From Tsukamurella conjunctivitidis (GTDB taxonomy: Bacteria; Actinomycetota; Actinomycetes; Mycobacteriales; Mycobacteriaceae): a stretch of DNA of 64,000 nucleotides. This document shows, piece after piece, positions 9,388 to 19,862 of the stretch. The position numbers and the translations under genes were made by a program. A model generated the notes under the pieces. That model saw only the letters and a program-made list of their open reading frames with translations. It was not told the DNA's origin and ran no database searches. Each line of letters begins with the position of its first letter. Position 1 is the first letter of the stretch. The stretch spans positions 124,001 to 188,000 of the forward strand of contig NZ_VIGX01000003.1 in the NCBI RefSeq assembly GCF_007858475.1, written 5' to 3'.

Positions 9388-12300
9388 TCAGGCGCGCGTC
9401 AGGCGGGCCCGGACGCCGTCGCCCAAATCGACCGCGGCGGCATCCCCGTCGAGCGGAGCGAGCTCCAGCGAGGTGGCGAGCACCTCGCCCGCGATCAGGT
9501 CCTTGTGCGTCTGCGCGGCGCTCGCGTGCTCGGCCGGCACGTCGAGCACCAGGGCGATCCGGTCGCTGACATCGAGGCCGGCAGCACGCCGCGCCTCCTG
9601 CAGCTCGCGGATGCGGTCCTTGGCCCAGCCCTCGGCCTCGAGCGCGGCGTCCACCGAGAGGTCCAGGACGACGAGCCCGGCACCGTCGGGCAGCTCCGCC
9701 GTGGAGTCCGGCGCCGCGGCGACCAGCTTGCGGGTGTACTCGCCGTCCTGCAGGGCGATCCCGGCGGCCACGACGGCACCGTCGACGACCTCGTAGTCGC
9801 CGGACTTCACCGCCTTGATGACCGTCTGCACGTCCTTGCCGAGCCGCGGGCCCGCAGCGCGGGCGTTGACCGCGATCTCGACGCGGCCGTACTGATCCGC
9901 ATCCGGCGAGACCTGCACGTCCTTCACGTTCACCTCGTCGGCGATGATCGACGCGAACGGCGCGAGCTTCTCCGCGCCGGGCCCGGCGACGGTGAGCGTG
10001 TGCAGCGGCAGCCGCACGCGCAGCTTGTTCGCCTTGCGGACCGAGGACGCCACCGAGCAGACGTCGCGGACCTCGTCCATCGCCGCGACGAGCTCGGGAT
10101 CGGCGGGGAGCTCGGACGCCGAGGGCCAGTCGGTCAGGTGCACCGACTCGCCGCCCGTGAGGCCGCGCCACATGGCCTCGGTGGCCATCGGGAGCAGCGG
10201 CGCCGCGAGCCGGCAGGTGGTCTCCAGCACGGTGTAGAGCGTGTCGAAGGCGCCCGCATCGGCACCGTCCCAGAACCGCGCGCGCGAGCGGCGCACGTAC
10301 CAGTTGGTCAGCGCGTCGACGAAGAGCCGCAGCTCCTCGCAGGCGTCGGCGATGTTGCAGGTGTCGAGCGCCTCGGTCATCGCGTCGCGGGTCTGCGCGA
10401 GCTTCGCGAGGATGTACCGGTCCAGCACGTCCTGCGAGTCGGTGCGCCAGGTCGCCGGCTTCTCCGCGTACAGCTGCAGGAAGGAGTAGGCGTTCCACAG
10501 GGGCAGCAGCGTCTGCCGCACGCCGTCGCGGATGCCCTGCTCGGTGACCACGAGGTTGCCACCGCGCAGGATGGGCGAGGCCATGAGGAACCAGCGCATG
10601 GCGTCGGAACCGTCGCGGTTGAATACCTCGTTGACGTCCGGGTAGTTCCGCTTGGACTTGGACATCTTGAGGCCGTCGTGGCCCAGCACGATGCCGTGCG
10701 CCGCGACCGTGCGGAAGGCGGCGCTGTCGAACAGCGCCGTCGCCAGCACGTGCAGGTTGTAGAACCAGCCCTTGGTCTGGCCGTTGTACTCGACGATGAA
10801 GTCGCCCGGGAAGTGGCTGTCGAACCACTCCTGGTTCTCGAACGGGTAATGGACCTGCGCGAAGGGCATGGAGCCCGACTCGAACCAGCAGTCCAGCACC
10901 TCGGGAACGCGGTGCATGGTCGACTTCCCGGTCGGGTCATCGGGATTCGGCCGGGTCAGCTCGTCGATGTACGGGCGGTGCAGGTTGGTCGGACGCACGC
11001 CGAAGTCCCGCTCGAGCTCGTCGAGCGAGCCGTAGACGTCCACGCGCGGGTACGCGGGATCGTCGGACACCCACACCGGGATGGGCGCGCCCCAGTACCG
11101 GTTGCGGCTGATGTTCCAGTCGCGCGCGCCCTCGACCCACTTGCCGAACTGGCCGTCGCGGATGTGCGCCGGGTTCCAGGTGATGTCCTGGTTCAGCTCC
11201 AGCATGCGCGGGATGATCTTGGTGACCTCGACGAACCACGACGGCACGGCCATGTAGATCAGCGGCTGCCCCGAGCGCCACGAGTGCGGGTAGCTGTGCT
11301 CGATGGTCTCGTGCCGCAACAGCCGGCCCTTGGCCTTGAGGTCCTTGGCGATCACCGGGTTCGCCTCGAACACTTGGAGGCCTTCGTAATCCGGCACCGC
11401 CGCGGTGAACTTGCCGCCCGGATCGAGCGGCTGGACGACCTCGATGCCGTACTTGCCCGTGGCGAGGTCCATGTCCTCCTCGCCGAAGGCGGGCGCGAGG
11501 TGCACGACGCCGGTACCGGAGTCGGTGGTCACGTACTCGGCCAGCAGCGTGACGTGGGCCTTGGGGTGGCCGGCGAAGAAGTCGAAGGGCGGCTCGTAGG
11601 CGGCGAACTCGAGGTCGCGGCCCTTGTACCGGCCCTTGACCTCCGGCGACTCGCCCAGCTCGCGGGCGTACTGGCCCAGCCGTGCCTCGGCGAGCAGGTA
11701 GTCGTGCCCCTCGAAAGCGGAGCCGTCCTGCGCCGTCACATGCACGTAGTCGAGGTCCGGGTGCACGGCGATCGCGAGGTTCGAGGGCAGTGTCCAGGGC
11801 GTGGTGGTCCAGATCAGGGCCTCGACACCGTCGAGCGCCTCCAGCGGGGTGCCCTTGGTGCGCAGGGGCATCCCGACGGTGACCGCCGGGTCCTGACGCA
11901 TCTTGTAGGCGTCGTCGAGCTTGCTCTCCTGGTTCGACAGCGGCGTCTGCTCGTACCAGGAGTACGGCAGCACGCGGTAGCCCTGGTAGATCAGGCCCTT
12001 CTCGTGGAGGGTCTTGAACGCCCACATGACGGACTCCATGAAGTCCAGGTCGAGCGTCTTGTAGTCGTTGTCGAAGTCGACCCAGCGCGCCTGGCGGGTG
12101 ACGTACTGGCGCCACTCCTCGGTGTACCGCAGCACCGAGGTGCGGCAGTAGTCGTTGAACTTCTCCACGCCCATGGTCTCGATCTCGGACTTGTCCTTGA
12201 TCCCCAGCTGACGCTCGGCCTCGAGTTCGGCGGGCAGGCCGTGGGTGTCCCAGCCGAAGCGGCGGTCGACCTTCTTGCCGCGCATCGTCTGGTAGCGCGG

Positions 12301-12552
12301 GACGAGGTCCTTGACGTAGCCGGTCAGGAGGTGGCCGTAGTGCGGCAGACCGTTGGCGAAGGGCGGACCGTCGTAGAAGACGAACTCATCATTGTTCTCG
12401 CGGTTCGCGATGGACCTGCGGAAGGTGTCGTTCTCGGCCCAGTACGCGAGGACGCGCTCCTCGAGATCGGGGAACGACGGTGCGCCCGTCCGGGCGGGGC
12501 CGTCGTCGTCGCGGGTCATGTCGACCAGCGGATAGGGGCGCTTCTCGCTCAC
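9388..12552 (-). CDS. ileS: Isoleucyl-tRNA synthetase
   Basis: Class I aminoacyl-tRNA synthetase charging tRNA-Ile, 1054 residues. The HIGH-type motif is HYGH at 71-74 within [14 protein letters not shown], and KMSKS lies in [13 protein letters not shown] near residue 630. The CP1 editing domain ([13 protein letters not shown]) is intact. Length and the [14 protein letters not shown] form match the eukaryote-like type II enzymes found in mycobacteria, a class known for low mupirocin sensitivity. The GTG start at 12552 follows GAGGAG by 5 nt. Translation is predicted to be controlled by the T-box leader immediately upstream. Confidence 0.96.
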   Translation of the reverse strand: MSEKRPYPLVDMTRDDDGPARTGAPSFPDLEERVLAYWAENDTFRRSIANRENNDEFVFYDGPPFANGLPHYGHLLTGYVKDLVPRYQTMRGKKVDRRFGWDTHGLPAELEAERQLGIKDKSEIETMGVEKFNDYCRTSVLRYTEEWRQYVTRQARWVDFDNDYKTLDLDFMESVMWAFKTLHEKGLIYQGYRVLPYSWYEQTPLSNQESKLDDAYKMRQDPAVTVGMPLRTKGTPLEALDGVEALIWTTTPWTLPSNLAIAVHPDLDYVHVTAQDGSAFEGHDYLLAEARLGQYARELGESPEVKGRYKGRDLEFAAYEPPFDFFAGHPKAHVTLLAEYVTTDSGTGVVHLAPAFGEEDMDLATGKYGIEVVQPLDPGGKFTAAVPDYEGLQVFEANPVIAKDLKAKGRLLRHETIEHSYPHSWRSGQPLIYMAVPSWFVEVTKIIPRMLELNQDITWNPAHIRDGQFGKWVEGARDWNISRNRYWGAPIPVWVSDDPAYPRVDVYGSLDELERDFGVRPTNLHRPYIDELTRPNPDDPTGKSTMHRVPEVLDCWFESGSMPFAQVHYPFENQEWFDSHFPGDFIVEYNGQTKGWFYNLHVLATALFDSAAFRTVAAHGIVLGHDGLKMSKSKRNYPDVNEVFNRDGSDAMRWFLMASPILRGGNLVVTEQGIRDGVRQTLLPLWNAYSFLQLYAEKPATWRTDSQDVLDRYILAKLAQTRDAMTEALDTCNIADACEELRLFVDALTNWYVRRSRARFWDGADAGAFDTLYTVLETTCRLAAPLLPMATEAMWRGLTGGESVHLTDWPSASELPADPELVAAMDEVRDVCSVASSVRKANKLRVRLPLHTLTVAGPGAEKLAPFASIIADEVNVKDVQVSPDADQYGRVEIAVNARAAGPRLGKDVQTVIKAVKSGDYEVVDGAVVAAGIALQDGEYTRKLVAAAPDSTAELPDGAGLVVLDLSVDAALEAEGWAKDRIRELQEARRAAGLDVSDRIALVLDVPAEHASAAQTHKDLIAGEVLATSLELAPLDGDAAAVDLGDGVRARLTRA

Positions 12553-12565
12553 GGTGACTCCTCGT

Positions 12566-12770
12566 GCCGTCTACTACCAGCACGGGGACGATGCCCGGCC
12601 CTCTAGCCGGACTCCGCGGTACCACCCCGCTTGCGTCTCCCCGGTGTTCCGGGGCGGCGCCACTTGAACCGGGCTGTAACGGGCCCACCCGTCCGGTTCT
12701 ACTGGGGCGCGTTCCGCCCGTTCTTCCGGATGCTCCCCGGTGATGGCCGGATCGACGCAGTGCTATCACC
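12566..12770 (-). promoter_or_regulatory. Translational T-box riboswitch of ileS (ultrashort stem I)
   Basis: Read on the minus strand, the leader holds a short stem I with ACCGGGGAG and CCGGAAGAACGG segments and the Ile specifier AUC at 12744-12742. The T-box proper, GGGGTGGTACCGCGG, is at 12628-12614; its UGGU can pair with the ACCA end of uncharged tRNA-Ile. No U-tract terminator follows. Instead a hairpin (CGTGC/GCACG arms) sits directly before the GAGGAG ribosome binding site, so control of initiation is expected. This is the layout of characterised ileS T-boxes of Mycobacterium and Nocardia. Outer borders are approximate. Confidence 0.88.
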
Positions 12771-12792
12771 AAGGATAGCGGTCAGTGCAACG

Positions 12793-13395
12793 TCATTTCT
12801 TGCCGGGATCTTCCGACTCGGGTTCCTGCGGCGGAGTCCACTCCGTGCCCCAGGCCTGATCGATGCGGATCTGAGGGATCTGATCGGTCATGTCCGGGTC
12901 GTACTTCCCCGGCGCGAACAGACCGCGGGTGGCGTCGTCGTCCGTGTCGGCGGGCGACTCGTGCTCCCAGCCCGTCGGGCCGCCGAGGGGGCCCATCGCG
13001 AACTGGGTGGTCGGGTTCGCGTCGTCGTCGTGGTGACCGAACTCCTCGTGCCCGACGGTGCGGGCCTCCCGCGTGGCGTCGTCGTCCGTCGCGGGCTGCG
13101 CCCCGGCGTCGCCCTCGGCCTCGACCGGTGCGGCGGCGCGCGCCGACCGGCCCGGCGTCGCATCCTCGTCGTCGGCATCCTCGTCGTCCCGGTCGCCCGG
13201 GCTCCACGGCGCGGTGGCCCGATCCGCCTTGTCGCGATCGGCGCGGCGGTAAGTGAGGACGTCGCCGAGCAGCAGGCCGACGCCCACCACCGACACCACC
13301 ACGCAGGCGATCGCGAGCCAGAGATTGGCCGTGACCAGGGCGACGATCAGCAGGATGAACCCGATGACCGTCGCCCCCAGTGCGGCTAGCAGCAT
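12793..13395 (-). CDS. Membrane protein with acidic cytoplasmic domain
   Basis: A 200-residue protein with two transmembrane helices at about 3-24 and 27-48, then a basic segment (TYRRADRDKADR), so the remaining 150 residues are probably cytoplasmic. That part is very rich in Asp, Glu and Ala (DRDDEDADDEDA) and probably disordered. ATG 13395 is preceded by GGAG at 5 nt. It lies between wag31 and the ileS T-box on the same strand, 35 bp after wag31. Neighbourhood suggests an accessory envelope or division protein, but nothing in the sequence proves a function. Confidence 0.65.
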   Translation of the reverse strand: MLLAALGATVIGFILLIVALVTANLWLAIACVVVSVVGVGLLLGDVLTYRRADRDKADRATAPWSPGDRDDEDADDEDATPGRSARAAAPVEAEGDAGAQPATDDDATREARTVGHEEFGHHDDDANPTTQFAMGPLGGPTGWEHESPADTDDDATRGLFAPGKYDPDMTDQIPQIRIDQAWGTEWTPPQEPESEDPGKK

Positions 13396-13430
13396 GAGAA
13401 CTCCGCCCTAGTACCGGCTGGTACCAGCGG

Positions 13431-14252
13431 TTACTTGTACTGCTGGTTGCCGCCGGCGGCGTTGCCGGGGTCGTTGAAGTCGCCGCCGCGACCCTGGCCG
13501 TGATCGACCGGGGCGGCGCTGCGCAGCGACTGCAGCTCCTCGAGCTGCCCCTCGAGGTAGGTCTTGAGGCGGGTGCGGTACTCGCGCTCGTAGGTCTTGA
13601 GCTGCTCGATCCGACCCTCCAGCACAGTGCGCTGCTGGTTGATGGTGGTCATGATCTCGGTGTGCTTCGACTCGGCCTCGGCCTGCAGCGCATCGGAGCG
13701 CTCCTGCGCCTGGCGCAGCTGGTTCTCCGACCGGGTCTGCGCGTCGGCGAGCAGCGCGTCGGAGCGCTGCCGCGCGTCGGCCACCATGGACTCGGCCTTC
13801 TGCCGGGCGTCGGTGACCATGGCCTCCGACTGGGCGCGCGCGTCGGAGACGAGCTTCTCGGCCTCGGCACGCGAGTTGTTGGTGAGCCGGTCGGCGGTCT
13901 CCTGCGCGAGTCCGAGCACCTTGGCCGCGCGGACATGCGCGTCCTCGTCGCTCGCGGCGGGCGCCGCGGCGGCGGCCGGCGCGGCCACGGCGGGCGCGTT
14001 CGGCGTGGGCGACGCGAAGGCGACGGTGCTGTCGGCCGACGGCTGCTCGCCGCCGCCGGCGCGGGCCTCGCTGAGCTCGCGCTCGAGCTCGGTGTTGCGC
14101 TGCTGCAGATCGTTGTTCTCGTCGATCAGCCGAGCGAGCTCGGTCTCGACCAGATCGAGGAACTGATCCACCTCGTCCTCGTTGTAGCCGCGCTTTCCGA
14201 TCGGCGGCTTGCTGAACGCCACGTTCCGCACGTCGGCGGGTGTCAGCTTCAT
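13431..14252 (-). CDS. wag31: Wag31/DivIVA polar growth protein
   Basis: Cytoplasmic coiled-coil scaffold that binds curved membrane at the poles and directs peptidoglycan synthesis in apically growing actinobacteria. The 273-residue protein begins [20 protein letters not shown], the DivIVA lipid-binding N-terminal domain (about 1-60), followed by a first coiled coil, an Ala/Pro-rich linker (about 85-108) and a long second coiled coil (about 110-240) with repeating SDALLADA-like heptads. The C-terminus is Gly/Asn-rich. It is the last dcw gene, preceded by a 163-bp gap that should hold its own promoter. Confidence 0.95.
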   Translation of the reverse strand: MKLTPADVRNVAFSKPPIGKRGYNEDEVDQFLDLVETELARLIDENNDLQQRNTELERELSEARAGGGEQPSADSTVAFASPTPNAPAVAAPAAAAAPAASDEDAHVRAAKVLGLAQETADRLTNNSRAEAEKLVSDARAQSEAMVTDARQKAESMVADARQRSDALLADAQTRSENQLRQAQERSDALQAEAESKHTEIMTTINQQRTVLEGRIEQLKTYEREYRTRLKTYLEGQLEELQSLRSAAPVDHGQGRGGDFNDPGNAAGGNQQYK

Positions 14253-14415
14253 AGGTCGTTTCCCCTCAATTCGGCTGCTCGACAGATCTCAAGTCACTCG
14301 GACCAACACTGTAACTAGTGCACATCCTGTCACACCAGACCCGTTTGTTCCTCATCACCCAACAATCACGCGATGAAATGTCCGATTCCGCGTTCGGAGT
14401 CGAACCCGATCGAAC

Positions 14416-14706
14416 CTACGCGGCGAGTCCGCCGACGATCCGCTGAGCGATCGCCACCAGCAGAAACAGCACGATGAAGGACAGATCCAGGCGGATCGGC
14501 CCCAGCTGCGGCGACGGCAGCACCTTCCGGAGCGCCTTCAGAGGAGGATCCGTGACGGTGAACACCCCTTCGAGGATCAGAGCCACGATTCCCTTCGGGA
14601 ACCACTCCCGGGCGAAGGACTTCACCACCTCGACCACGAGCCGAACGATGAGGAGGAACCAGAAGATGGAGAGGAGCGTGTAGACGACGAGCCAGAATGC
14701 TTGCAC
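14416..14706 (-). CDS. YggT family membrane protein (Rv2146c homologue)
   Basis: A 96-residue protein with two YGGT-type hydrophobic segments (about 3-22 and 70-92) separated by a loop containing the conserved TDPPLKALRKVLP. The GTG at 14706, 22 nt after the sepF stop, was chosen because it gives the exact length of Rv2146c; the longer in-frame form would overlap sepF. YggT proteins of the dcw cluster are linked to envelope and cell-shape homeostasis, with no defined biochemical activity. The gene sits between sepF and wag31 as in all relatives. Confidence 0.85.
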   Translation of the reverse strand: MQAFWLVVYTLLSIFWFLLIVRLVVEVVKSFAREWFPKGIVALILEGVFTVTDPPLKALRKVLPSPQLGPIRLDLSFIVLFLLVAIAQRIVGGLAA

Positions 14707-14728
14707 CTGTACAGTCTGCCCGAATCCG

Positions 14729-15403
14729 TCAGCGGTTGTAGAAACCGGTCTCCGCGATCCGCGCCCGATCCTCGGCCGTGACGTCCACATCGGCCGTGGC
14801 CAGCATGAACACCTTGGTGGTGATCCGGTCGAAGGAACCGTGCAGCGCGAAGGTCAGGCCGGCCGCGAAGTCGACGAGACGCTTGGCGTCCGCGTTGTCC
14901 ATCGCCGTGAGGTCCATGATCACCGGGATGCCCTCGCGGAAGCGCTCACCGATCGTGCGCGCCTCCTCGTAGGAGGTGGGACGCAGCGTGGTGATGCGGG
15001 ACATCGGGTTCTCCTGGCTCAGCACGTCGGCACGGGTGTCCATCGCCAGCGCGCCACGGGTGGACGGGGCGACGGAGCGCGAGACGTCCCGCAGCGGCTC
15101 CAGGCGCGGCAGCGGCGCCCGAGCGGGCTCGCGGTAGCCCCGGTCGTAGGCGGCGCCGTAGCGGTCGTCGTAGGCCCCGCCGCGAGCGTCGTAGCCGTCC
15201 GCGTACGCCGGCTCGTACGCGTCGTAGTCGTCCGCGCGCCGGCCGTCGTAGGCGTAGCCGCGCTCGCCGCGGTAGTCGTCGAACTCGTCGTCGAGGCTGC
15301 GGCGACCGCGCGGCTGCGGGGTGCCCTCGTCGACGTATCCGTCGTCGTAGGCATCCAGCGGAACCATCCCGAAGTACGCCTTGACCTTGTGCAGAGTGCT
15401 CAT
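14729..15403 (-). CDS. sepF: Cell division protein SepF
   Basis: Membrane-binding FtsZ partner that tethers and bundles the Z-ring in actinobacteria lacking FtsA. The 224-residue protein has an N-terminal amphipathic helix ([16 protein letters not shown]), a disordered linker at about 18-95 of repeated Tyr/Asp/Arg/Gly units, and the C-terminal SepF core from about 125 ([22 protein letters not shown] ... [20 protein letters not shown]). ATG 15403 has GGAAGG 6 nt upstream. Unlike most relatives, the gene is not directly preceded by yggS. Confidence 0.94.
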   Translation of the reverse strand: MSTLHKVKAYFGMVPLDAYDDGYVDEGTPQPRGRRSLDDEFDDYRGERGYAYDGRRADDYDAYEPAYADGYDARGGAYDDRYGAAYDRGYREPARAPLPRLEPLRDVSRSVAPSTRGALAMDTRADVLSQENPMSRITTLRPTSYEEARTIGERFREGIPVIMDLTAMDNADAKRLVDFAAGLTFALHGSFDRITTKVFMLATADVDVTAEDRARIAETGFYNR

Positions 15404-15525
15404 CTTTGCCCTTCCTCGGCGCCTGCATGGGCTGGTGTGACGGTTGTGACTGTCGTTATGGAAGTGAGATTAGTAGGGAAGACGGGCGAATGGCGGTTCC
15501 GACACGCGCACGAATCCCATCGATG
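15404..15525 (-). promoter_or_regulatory. Spacer between pgeF and sepF where yggS is usually found; probable sepF promoter
   Basis: In M. tuberculosis the PLP-binding gene Rv2148c (yggS family) occupies this position. Here only 122 bp remain, with no reading frame for a 230-260-residue protein. The middle part (about 15440-15475) is AT-rich relative to its surroundings and could carry a promoter for sepF-yggT. No clear -35/-10 pair could be named. Confidence 0.4.
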
Positions 15526-16269
15526 TCATTTCCCCGTGTCGATCCAGATCACCGAGGCCAAGCGCCCCGTCGGCGCGCCCCGGCGATGCGAGAACAGCGT
15601 GGGGTCGCTGATGGTGCAGCGCGGATCCTGCGCGACCGCCGCGACGCCGAGGTCCTGCAGCTGCCGACGGATTCCCGCGCGCAGGTCGAGCCCGTCGGTG
15701 TTCTTCTCGGTGCGGCACCGGCTCCCCGGCAGATGCTGCTCGACATCGGCGGCCATCGAGGCCGGCACCTCGTACTTCGCCCCGCTCGCCGCGGGGCCGA
15801 GGAAGGCGCCGATCCGCTCCGGACGCGCGCCCAGCTCCCGCATCGCGTCGATCACGGCCGGCACGATGCCGATCCGGGCGCCGACGCGCCCCGCGTGGAC
15901 CGCGGCGAGGACCCCGGCCTCGTCGTCCGACAGGAGGATCGGAACGCAGTCCGCGGTGAGCACGGCGAGCGCGAGGCCCGGCACCGCCGTGACGAGGGCG
16001 TCGGTGGCCTCCACGGGCTCCGCCCGCGGCCCGTCGACGACGGTGACGTTCCGGCTGTGGATCTGTTCCATCCACACCACGTGTCCCGGCTCGACACCGA
16101 TCTCCCGCTCGAGCCGGAGCCGGTTCGCGGCGACGGCGGCGGGATCGTCGCCGACGTGATCGCCCAGGTTGAAGGTGTCGTACGGGGCCTGCGAGGCGCC
16201 GCCCGCGCGAGTGGTGGTCACTCGCCGGACACGGTGCGCGGCGACAGGAGCGTTCGCGGGATCAGTCAT
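15526..16269 (-). CDS. pgeF: YfiH/PgeF-type laccase-domain protein (Rv2149c homologue)
   Basis: A 247-residue member of the YfiH (DUF152, 'polyphenol oxidase') family. Members have been reported to act as purine nucleoside phosphorylase/adenosine deaminase-like enzymes or to edit misincorporated amino acids in peptidoglycan precursors. The metal-binding residues are present: His 71 (MEQIHS), Cys 108 (TADCVPILL) and His 125 (HAGRVG, a variant of HAGWRG), plus the C-terminal CTISDPTLFSHRR. It starts with ATG 61 bp after ftsZ, in the usual dcw position. The exact substrate in this lineage is open. Confidence 0.88.
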   Translation of the reverse strand: MTDPANAPVAAHRVRRVTTTRAGGASQAPYDTFNLGDHVGDDPAAVAANRLRLEREIGVEPGHVVWMEQIHSRNVTVVDGPRAEPVEATDALVTAVPGLALAVLTADCVPILLSDDEAGVLAAVHAGRVGARIGIVPAVIDAMRELGARPERIGAFLGPAASGAKYEVPASMAADVEQHLPGSRCRTEKNTDGLDLRAGIRRQLQDLGVAAVAQDPRCTISDPTLFSHRRGAPTGRLASVIWIDTGK

Positions 16270-16329
16270 GGCACAAGACTACGGACGGCACCCCCGGCGG
16301 AACCGGGAGCGCCGTCGGCGTAGGGAACC

Positions 16330-17493
16330 TCAGCGGCGGTTCTGCAGGAAGGACGGGACGTCGAGGTCGAAGTCGTCGTCCGACCGGGTCTCGCGCCCCG
16401 CGGGGCCCGCCGCGAACGGATCGTTGGCGCGCGCCGGACGGGCACCGAAGGGGTTGCCGCGGCGTGCCTCCTCCGGCTCGGGCGCCGGCGGCTGCTCGAC
16501 GGCGGAGTGCTGGCCGCCGATGCGGGTCACCGGGCGCCGGGCGGGCGCGCCGCCGTCGAAGCCCGCCGCGATGACCGTGATCCGGACCTCGTCGCCGAGG
16601 TTGTCGTCGATCACCGTGCCGAAGATGATGTTGGCGTCCTCGTGCGAGGCGCCCTGCACCAGCGAGGCGGCCTCGTTGATCTCGAACAGGCCCAGGTCGC
16701 TGCCGCCGGCGATGGACATGAGCACGCCGTGCGCGCCCTCCATCGACGTCTCCAGCAGCGGCGAGTTCACGGCGGCCTCCGCAGCCTTGAGGGCACGCCC
16801 CTCGCCGCGGGCGGAACCGATGCCCATGAGGGCGCTGCCCGCGCCGGACATGACGCTCTTGACGTCCGCGAAGTCGACGTTGATCAGCCCCGGCGTGGTG
16901 ATCAGGTCGGTGATGCCCTGCACGCCGTTGAGGAGGACCTCGTCGGCGCTCTTGAAGGCGTCGAGCGCGGAGACGCTCACATCGCCCAGCTGCAGCAGCC
17001 GGTCGTTCGGGATGACGATGAGCGTGTCGCAGGACTCGCGCAGCGACGTGATGCCCTGCTCGGCCTGCTTGCCACGGCGGGCGCCCTCGAAGGTGAAGGG
17101 GCGGGTCACGACGCCCACGGTGAGCGCGCCGAGCTTGCGGGCGATGCTCGCGACGACCGGCGCACCGCCGGTGCCCGTGCCGCCGCCCTCGCCCGCGGTG
17201 ACGAAGACCATGTCGGCGCCCTTGAGGAGCTCCTCGATCTCGTCCTTGGCGTCCTCGGCGGCCTTGCGGCCCACCTCGGGGTCGGCTCCGGCGCCGAGCC
17301 CCCGGGTCGAGTCGCGGCCCACGTCGAGCTTGACGTCGGCGTCGCTCATGATGAGCGCCTGGGCGTCCGTGTTGATCGCGATGAACTCGACGCCTTTGAG
17401 CCCCTGTTCGATCATCCGGTTCACGGCGTTGACGCCGCCGCCGCCGATGCCGACGACCTTGATTACGGCGAGGTAGTTGTGCGCGGCGGTCAT
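16330..17493 (-). CDS. ftsZ: Cell division GTPase FtsZ
   Basis: Tubulin-like GTPase that forms the division ring. The 387-residue protein has the tubulin signature GGGTGTG at 103-109, the synergy-loop region near 195-210 and a variable Pro/Arg-rich linker from about 320. The conserved C-terminal peptide [15 protein letters not shown] probably binds SepF. ATG 17493 is preceded by GGGGAAAGG. It lies 180 bp downstream of ftsQ, the longest gap inside the cluster, consistent with an additional own promoter. Confidence 0.97.
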   Translation of the reverse strand: MTAAHNYLAVIKVVGIGGGGVNAVNRMIEQGLKGVEFIAINTDAQALIMSDADVKLDVGRDSTRGLGAGADPEVGRKAAEDAKDEIEELLKGADMVFVTAGEGGGTGTGGAPVVASIARKLGALTVGVVTRPFTFEGARRGKQAEQGITSLRESCDTLIVIPNDRLLQLGDVSVSALDAFKSADEVLLNGVQGITDLITTPGLINVDFADVKSVMSGAGSALMGIGSARGEGRALKAAEAAVNSPLLETSMEGAHGVLMSIAGGSDLGLFEINEAASLVQGASHEDANIIFGTVIDDNLGDEVRITVIAAGFDGGAPARRPVTRIGGQHSAVEQPPAPEPEEARRGNPFGARPARANDPFAAGPAGRETRSDDDFDLDVPSFLQNRR

Positions 17494-17529
17494 GTTTCGC
17501 CTTTCCCCTGATGTGAAGTCTGTTGCTTC

Positions 17530-17600
17530 TGAGACGAACCCTAAACCTCAACAGAAGGCTTAAAGTTATGTCAAGTAGCTGGTCTGAAACCAAGGTAGAG
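17530..17600 (-). promoter_or_regulatory. Probable ftsZ promoter region
   Basis: The ftsQ-ftsZ gap is the most AT-rich stretch nearby and contains a perfect TTGACA (-35) on the minus strand at 17574-17569, about 75 nt before the ftsZ ATG. No good -10 hexamer sits at the ideal distance, so the exact promoter is uncertain. A separate ftsZ promoter here would match the situation in mycobacteria. Confidence 0.45.
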
Positions 17601-17673
17601 GGCACTACGCCGCTTGCCCCGCAGGCGCGCGGGCGTGTCGGGAAAAACGTTCTCGGTGAGGGGAAGAACACCC

Positions 17674-18378
17674 TCAGCGGGTGGTCGGCATGTCCGGGTT
17701 GATCACGGTGAACTCCTTGCCGGGACGCGTCAGCACCATCCGCAGCGCGGCGGTCTTGTCCGCCGCGCGCTGATCGTCACCCCAGTACACGACCCGCTTG
17801 TCGCGCAGCACGAAGCGCACGTTCGCCGGCGAATCGGCCCCGATCTCGACGACCTGCCCGTGCAGGTCCGGCGGGAGCGACGTGAGCACCGCGATCGACG
17901 CCGCCGTCGCCGGGTCCTCGGACTTCGGGTCGTCGACGACCAGCTTGGGCGTGAGGATGGGCGGCTCCCCCACCTTGATGAAGGGCACGCCCTTGGCGTC
18001 GACGAGCACCGTCCCGGCCGGCCGCTGCGCGTAGGCCACGACCTCGCGCTCGGTCACCTCGACGACCAGTGTCGACGGATACGACACCGTGACCGTCGCC
18101 CGGTCGATCCACGGGCTCACCGCGATCACCTGCGCCGCGTAGGCGTCGCGCTGGCCCGGGGTGATCTGCAGCAGCGGGCGCCCCTTGAGCGGCTCCACCA
18201 CCTTCGCGACCTGATCCGCCGGGGCGTTCGTCGCGCCCGTCACGGAGACGTCGCGAGCAGAGAGCACCGGTGAGAAGTAGGCGGCGGCAACGAGACCCAC
18301 TATCACGGCCACCGCGCACAGGACCAGCAGCAGGCGCCGCAGACCCGGTACGCGCCTGCGCGTCGCGGGAGCACTCAC
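17674..18378 (-). CDS. ftsQ: Cell division protein FtsQ
   Basis: Bitopic divisome protein linking early and late components. The 234-residue product has a basic cytoplasmic N-terminus, one membrane helix at about 14-35, a POTRA domain ([20 protein letters not shown]) and the FtsQ beta domain ending in [14 protein letters not shown] 18378 overlaps the murC stop as GTGA, which fixes the start and implies translational coupling. Confidence 0.92.
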   Translation of the reverse strand: MSAPATRRRVPGLRRLLLVLCAVAVIVGLVAAAYFSPVLSARDVSVTGATNAPADQVAKVVEPLKGRPLLQITPGQRDAYAAQVIAVSPWIDRATVTVSYPSTLVVEVTEREVVAYAQRPAGTVLVDAKGVPFIKVGEPPILTPKLVVDDPKSEDPATAASIAVLTSLPPDLHGQVVEIGADSPANVRFVLRDKRVVYWGDDQRAADKTAALRMVLTRPGKEFTVINPDMPTTR

Positions 18379-19862
18379 GCGCCCGCCTCGGCGCCGCGCT
18401 GCGCCAGCGTGTTGAGGATCGTCGGGCCCTGCATCGTCACGTCGCCGGCACCCATGGTGATCACCACGTCGCCCGGGGCGGCGAGGCCGGCGACCACGCC
18501 GGCGACCTCGGACTGGCTCGGCACGTAGTGCACGGAGGCGGTCACCCTCTCGGCGATCCGCTCGCCCGTGACGCCCGGCAGCGGCGCCTCCCGCGCGCCG
18601 TAGACGTCGAGCACCACGACCTCGTCGGCCAGGCTCAACGCCTCCGCGAACTCGGCCGCGAACTGCTCGGTCCGCGAGTACAGGTGCGGCTGGAAGGCGA
18701 CGATCACCCGGCCCGGCTCGGCCTGCTTGGCGACCATCTCCGCCGCCGCGGTGAGCACGGCACGGACCTCGGTCGGGTGGTGCGCGTAGTCGTCGAAGAC
18801 GCGCACGCCCTGCTCGGTGCCGCGCAACTGGAACCGGCGGTGCACGCCGCCGAAGGCCTCGATGCCCTCGATCACCCTCGCCGTCGGCTGCCCGGTGTTG
18901 ACGACCGCGATCGTCGCGGCGATGGCGTTGAGCGCCATGTGCTTTCCGGGCACGGAGAGCAGGATCGCGCGCTCGGTGACCTTCCGGTTCTCGTCGGAGA
19001 AGCGGACCCTGAGCATGCCGCCCTCGGCGCGCGGCTTGTAGTCCAGCAGCTGGGCGATCAGCGTCACGTCGGGCGCGAGGTCCCGATGGGTGCCCTCGCC
19101 GTACCCGAGCACGCGGACCCCGCGGGCGCGCAGCGCGGCGTGGGTGCGCTGCGCCAGCGCCGCCGAACCCGGGTCGTCGAGGCAGACGACGAGAGCGCCG
19201 CCGGGACGGATCCGCTCGGTGAAGGCGTCGAAGACGGCGATGTACTTCTCCTCGGAGCCGAAGAAGTCCAGGTGATCGGCCTCGACGTTGGTGACCACGA
19301 CCACGTCCGGCGCGTACTGCAGCAGCGAGCCGTCGGACTCGTCGGCCTCGGCGACGAAGACGTCGCCCGTGCCGTGGAAGGCGTTGGTGCCGGACTCGTT
19401 GAGCTCGCCACCGACCGCGAACGAGGGGTTGGCACCGCAGTGCTGCAGGCCCACCACCGCCATCGACGTGGTGGAGGTCTTGCCGTGGGTGCCGCTCACC
19501 AGCAGGGTGCGGTAGCCGTCCATGAGGTCGGCGAGCACCTCGGGCCGCAGGATCACCGGGATGCCGCGCCGCTGCGCCTCGACCAGCTCGGGGTTGTCCT
19601 TGGGGATGGCGGCGTGCGTCGTCACGACCACCGTCGGCCCGCCGGGCAGCAGATCGAGCGCCTCGGGGCTGTGGCCCACCTGGACCTGGGCACCGCGAGC
19701 CCGGAGCGCGATGACGCCGCGCGACTCCTTGGCGTCGGAGCCCGACACCCGCCCGCCGCGCGCCAGGAGGATCCGCGCGATGCCGGACATGCCGGCGCCG
19801 CCGATGCCCACCATGTGGACGCGCTGCAGCCGCTCCGGCAGCGCTCCTGTCGACTCGGTCAC
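18375..19862 (-). CDS. murC: UDP-N-acetylmuramate--L-alanine ligase
   Basis: ATP-dependent ligase adding L-Ala to UDP-MurNAc, the first peptide-stem step. In 495 residues it has the N-terminal [14 protein letters not shown] dinucleotide-like loop, the P-loop GTHGKTST at 124-131, the central motif EADESDGS and the C-terminal [10 protein letters not shown]. The start is GTG 19862, overlapping the murG stop by 4 bp (GTGA). Confidence 0.96.
   Translation of the reverse strand: MTESTGALPERLQRVHMVGIGGAGMSGIARILLARGGRVSGSDAKESRGVIALRARGAQVQVGHSPEALDLLPGGPTVVVTTHAAIPKDNPELVEAQRRGIPVILRPEVLADLMDGYRTLLVSGTHGKTSTTSMAVVGLQHCGANPSFAVGGELNESGTNAFHGTGDVFVAEADESDGSLLQYAPDVVVVTNVEADHLDFFGSEEKYIAVFDAFTERIRPGGALVVCLDDPGSAALAQRTHAALRARGVRVLGYGEGTHRDLAPDVTLIAQLLDYKPRAEGGMLRVRFSDENRKVTERAILLSVPGKHMALNAIAATIAVVNTGQPTARVIEGIEAFGGVHRRFQLRGTEQGVRVFDDYAHHPTEVRAVLTAAAEMVAKQAEPGRVIVAFQPHLYSRTEQFAAEFAEALSLADEVVVLDVYGAREAPLPGVTGERIAERVTASVHYVPSQSEVAGVVAGLAAPGDVVITMGAGDVTMQGPTILNTLAQRGAEAGA

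Noticed and set aside
9271-12606. 1111-codon open frame on the plus strand opposite ileS
   Set aside because: Arg/Val/His/Gly-rich translation without any domain, fully antisense to a clear synthetase; a by-product of high GC and biased third positions.
15120-15340. Short CGTCGTAGGC-like repeats considered as a CRISPR or minisatellite
   Set aside because: Irregular spacing, no unique spacers, and they encode the SepF linker in frame.
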